Assembly: GCF_004053875.1 (NCBI RefSeq)
Contig: NZ_SBIP01000002.1
Span: forward strand, 558,001 to 622,000
Length of the DNA stretch: 64,000 nucleotides
Direction: 5' to 3'
Source: Neorhizobium lilium
GTDB lineage: Bacteria; Pseudomonadota; Alphaproteobacteria; Rhizobiales; Rhizobiaceae
Part shown: in pieces, positions 61,693-64,000 of the stretch
Layout of the letters: each line of letters opens with the position of its first letter
Numbering within the stretch: position 1 is the first letter of the stretch
Program-made: the position numbers and the translations under genes
Notes under the pieces: generated by a model
Databases searched by the model: none
The model's input: the letters and a program-made list of their open reading frames with translations, nothing else
What the model was told of the DNA's origin: nothing

Positions 61693-63120
61693 TTACCCTC
61701 TTCCGAATTCATCAACGATGCGGATGATGTCGTCTTCGCCGAGATAGGATCCCGTCTGGACCTCGATCATTTCCAGCAAGATCTTGCCGGGATTGGCGAG
61801 ACGATGCACCTCGCCCTGCGGAATATAGACGCTCTCGTTTTCGCGGAGGGTCTGCACGGTGTCGCCGATCGTCACTTCAGCCGTACCCTTGACGCAGATC
61901 CAATGCTCGGACCGGTGATGATGCTTCTGCAGCGACAGCTTCTTGCCCGGCGTCACGAACAGGCGCTTCACCTGGAAACGGTCACCATTGAGAATAGAGG
62001 TATAGCCGCCCCACGGACGGTAGGCCGTTGGGTGAGTTTCAGTCAGCGCCGCGGTCGCCTTGGCGGAGGCGAGTTGCTTGACCAACATGCCGACATTCTG
62101 GCTGTCGTCGAGACGCCCGACATAGACCGCATCTTCCGAGGCGATGACGGCGACGCCGTCAAGGCCCTGCACCGCCAAGTGGCCGTGGCGAGACATGACC
62201 AGCGAGTTCTTGGTGTTGATCAGCGTCGCATTGCCGGAAGAGACATTGCCAGCCTCGTCGCGACTGCCGAGCTTCCAGACCGCGTCCCAGCTGCCCATGT
62301 CCGACCAAGTGAAAGCCGATGGCACGACCGCGACGTTGGAGGATTTCTCCATGATCGCGTAGTCGATTGAAATATCTGGGCTCTTGGCAAAAGCATCCGC
62401 ATCCAGTCGCGTGAAGTCCAGATCGCCGGTCGCATTGGCGAAGGCGGCACAAGCGGCCTGTTCGACGTCCGGCGCAAATTGCGCCAATTCAGCCAGGACC
62501 TGGCCGGCCTTGAACATGAAGATGCCGGAGTTCCAAACGAAACCACCTGACGTCAGCATCTTTTCTGCTTCCGGCAAAGATGGCTTCTCCACGAAGCGCT
62601 TCACCTGGGCGGCACCGCCCGGCAGCGCCTTGCCGATCTCGATATAGCCGTAGCCTGTGGCCGGCTCAGCAGGCGCAATACCGAAGGTGACGAGCTTGCC
62701 GGATGCGGCCGTGTCGCGGGCGACTCGGATCGCATCGAAATAGCGCTCGTCGGAAACGATCTCATGATCGGAGGCGAGCACCTGCATAACGGCTTCCTCG
62801 CCGAAGCGCACGCCGACGAAGGCGGCGGCAGCCGCGACGGCGGGTGCGGTGTTGCGGGCCACCGGCTCCAGCAGAATGCCCGACAAGGCGATGCCGAGCT
62901 CACGCGCTTGTTCCGCCACCAGAAAGCGGAAATCCTCGTTAGTGATGACAACAGGCGCTTCATACAGCGCGGTATCGGAAACGCGCGACAGTGTCGCCTG
63001 AAACAGCGTGCGGTCGCCGACGAACTGGATGAACTGTTTGGGCGCCGTGGCGCGCGACAGTGGCCAGAGCCTCGTTCCCTTGCCGCCGGCCATGATGACG
63101 GGAATGATCTTTTGGGTCAC
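61693..63120 (-). CDS. manC: Mannose-1-phosphate guanylyltransferase/mannose-6-phosphate isomerase
   Basis: 475 residues from a GTG at 63120. The nucleotidyltransferase domain starts IIPVIMAGGKGTRLWPLSR with APKQF, and FVEKP near 157 is the second motif. The C-terminal cupin isomerase domain (about 355-475) carries RPWGGYTSI, KKLSLQKHHHRSEHWICVKG and YIPQGEVHRLANPG. The bifunctional enzyme makes GDP-mannose from mannose-6-P/-1-P for surface polysaccharides. It overlaps the stop of the phosphomannomutase gene by GTGA, so the two are coupled. Confidence 0.95.
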   Translation of the reverse strand: MTQKIIPVIMAGGKGTRLWPLSRATAPKQFIQFVGDRTLFQATLSRVSDTALYEAPVVITNEDFRFLVAEQARELGIALSGILLEPVARNTAPAVAAAAAFVGVRFGEEAVMQVLASDHEIVSDERYFDAIRVARDTAASGKLVTFGIAPAEPATGYGYIEIGKALPGGAAQVKRFVEKPSLPEAEKMLTSGGFVWNSGIFMFKAGQVLAELAQFAPDVEQAACAAFANATGDLDFTRLDADAFAKSPDISIDYAIMEKSSNVAVVPSAFTWSDMGSWDAVWKLGSRDEAGNVSSGNATLINTKNSLVMSRHGHLAVQGLDGVAVIASEDAVYVGRLDDSQNVGMLVKQLASAKATAALTETHPTAYRPWGGYTSILNGDRFQVKRLFVTPGKKLSLQKHHHRSEHWICVKGTAEVTIGDTVQTLRENESVYIPQGEVHRLANPGKILLEMIEVQTGSYLGEDDIIRIVDEFGRG

Positions 63121-64000
63121 GATGACGGTCTCCGATCTTGGCTATCAGATGATGTGGAACGGGCATCGAAATGCGAAGCCCAATCGCGGATGAGCTGAAG
63201 CCCCTGCTCAAGCAGCAGGCCGGCCTCTTCTTGTGTTGCCGCCTCGACATAGCAGCGCATTTCCGGGGCGTTGCCGGACGGGCGGAAGTGGATGATCCGG
63301 CCGTCTGCCAGCGTGACCCGCAATCCATCGATGTCGCTCGTCGATAAGACGGCGCCAACGGGTGCGAGGAAGGCGGCGAGGTTGGCATCGCTCGCCCGGA
63401 GATACGTCATCAGCACAGCACTTGCCTCGACGGCAAAATTTTCCAATCGGTCTGCCATGGCGAAAGGCAGTGAGAAACCGGCAGCGACCCGAGACAGCGC
63501 CTGTTCCTTAAGGACGGCGAACGACAAGGTGGCTAAGATCGGCAGGAAGCTGTCTCTGGTCGGCAGCGGATCGAGAACCTTGCCACTGATCGTAAAGGCC
63601 GAGCCGGTCAGCACGCCGCCATTGGCTTCAAAGCCCATAACGTCGGATTTACCTGCTGCGAGTGCCTCCAGCATGCCCGCAATGACGAAAGGGGACCCGA
63701 CCTTGGTGCGAACGATTTCAACGCCTTCGCCCGATTGTCCAGCAACCTCGATGCCAGAATTGGAGGTCACCGGGGTGACCACAACCTTGGCGCTAAGGAA
63801 TTGTGCGGTGATCAGGCCGAGCAGATCGCCACGCAACGGTTCGCCGGTTTCATCGGCCAGCAATGGGCGATCGCCGTCACCATCAGCGGAAACGATCGCG
63901 TCCAATTTATGCTCTGCAGCCCATTTCCTCAGCTTGGCGATTGTCTCTGCTGAGACCGACTCAGTATCGATCGGGATGAATTCTTCGGAGCGGCCGAGAG
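63117..64000 (-). CDS. Phosphomannomutase family protein, 5' end outside window
   Basis: The frame is open to the right edge (about 293 codons of a usual 450-470). The metal-binding loop SADGDGDRP is seen, domain 3 with FEANGGVLTG, and the C-terminal phosphate-binding RPSGNAPEMRCYVEA. It interconverts mannose-6-phosphate and mannose-1-phosphate for ManC, which follows with a 4-base overlap. The catalytic phospho-Ser loop lies off the edge, so phosphoglucomutase activity cannot be excluded. Confidence 0.92.
   Translation of the reverse strand, partial: LGRSEEFIPIDTESVSAETIAKLRKWAAEHKLDAIVSADGDGDRPLLADETGEPLRGDLLGLITAQFLSAKVVVTPVTSNSGIEVAGQSGEGVEIVRTKVGSPFVIAGMLEALAAGKSDVMGFEANGGVLTGSAFTISGKVLDPLPTRDSFLPILATLSFAVLKEQALSRVAAGFSLPFAMADRLENFAVEASAVLMTYLRASDANLAAFLAPVGAVLSTSDIDGLRVTLADGRIIHFRPSGNAPEMRCYVEAATQEEAGLLLEQGLQLIRDWASHFDARSTSSDSQDRRPSS

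Noticed and set aside
1-64000. CRISPR arrays, prophage or conjugative modules
   Set aside because: No regularly spaced direct repeats, no cas genes, and no phage structural, integrase or transfer genes were seen; repeats are limited to the RIME-like element, the 43-bp pair and the MITE ends.

Overview
The window looks like a chromosomal segment of a Rhizobiaceae alphaproteobacterium (Rhizobium/Agrobacterium/Sinorhizobium group). The evidence is high GC with strong GC3 bias, a bacA-type transporter, the bdhA-xdhA-xdhB gene order known from Sinorhizobium, a RIME-like palindromic element, an HWE-family histidine kinase, an EcfG-like promoter and frequent TTG/GTG starts. The species cannot be fixed from the sequence alone. 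Coordinates, motifs and spacings were read by eye; no alignment, search or folding program was run.

Layout. 1-5 kb: der (partial), a TPR membrane protein, a polysaccharide deacetylase, a candidate 32-codon gene with a structured leader, and bacA. 5-18 kb: housekeeping and signalling genes, namely an MFS transporter, map, a luciferase-like monooxygenase, an HWE kinase with a receiver protein, two GGDEF proteins, GST and GFA proteins, a D,D-carboxypeptidase and glpK. 17.9-29 kb: bdhA-xdhA-xdhB, a manganese-catalase/CsoR-family regulator cassette on the opposite strand, xdhC, a LysR regulator, puuD and guaD. 29-34.7 kb: LysR/quinone oxidoreductase, lldD, ArsR/SDR and a nuclease-fold protein. 34.7-40.2 kb: a minus-strand ureide operon (puuE-uraD-alc-allA-uraH-metallophosphoesterase) interrupted by two tandem MntA-HepT toxin-antitoxin modules; the phosphoesterase carries an in-frame TGA. 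40-50 kb: a lipoprotein, a DUF1045 protein, a divergent split-MnmC pair, an FMN reductase, a large hybrid histidine kinase and an MttB-family methyltransferase. 50-57 kb: a small secreted protein, an rhlE-like helicase with a foldable leader, a DMT exporter, and the ATP-grasp/alpha-E/transglutaminase operon. 57-64 kb: a MITE, a VapBC-type pair, a J-domain protein, tRNA-Arg(CCG), an AT-rich RgpF-type glycan gene with IS3 debris (island-like), and manC with phosphomannomutase.

How the genes work together. The two purine arms encode every step from guanine to glyoxylate plus urea: GuaD, XdhAB (XdhC for cofactor insertion), PuuD, UraH, UraD, PuuE, Alc and AllA. The catalase cassette may be functionally linked, because xanthine dehydrogenase and urate oxidation can generate H2O2. 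Its upstream region carries both an EcfG-like promoter and an RcnR/FrmR-type operator. The right end appears to be a surface-polysaccharide locus (GDP-mannose supply plus a rhamnan-type protein) beside a tRNA.
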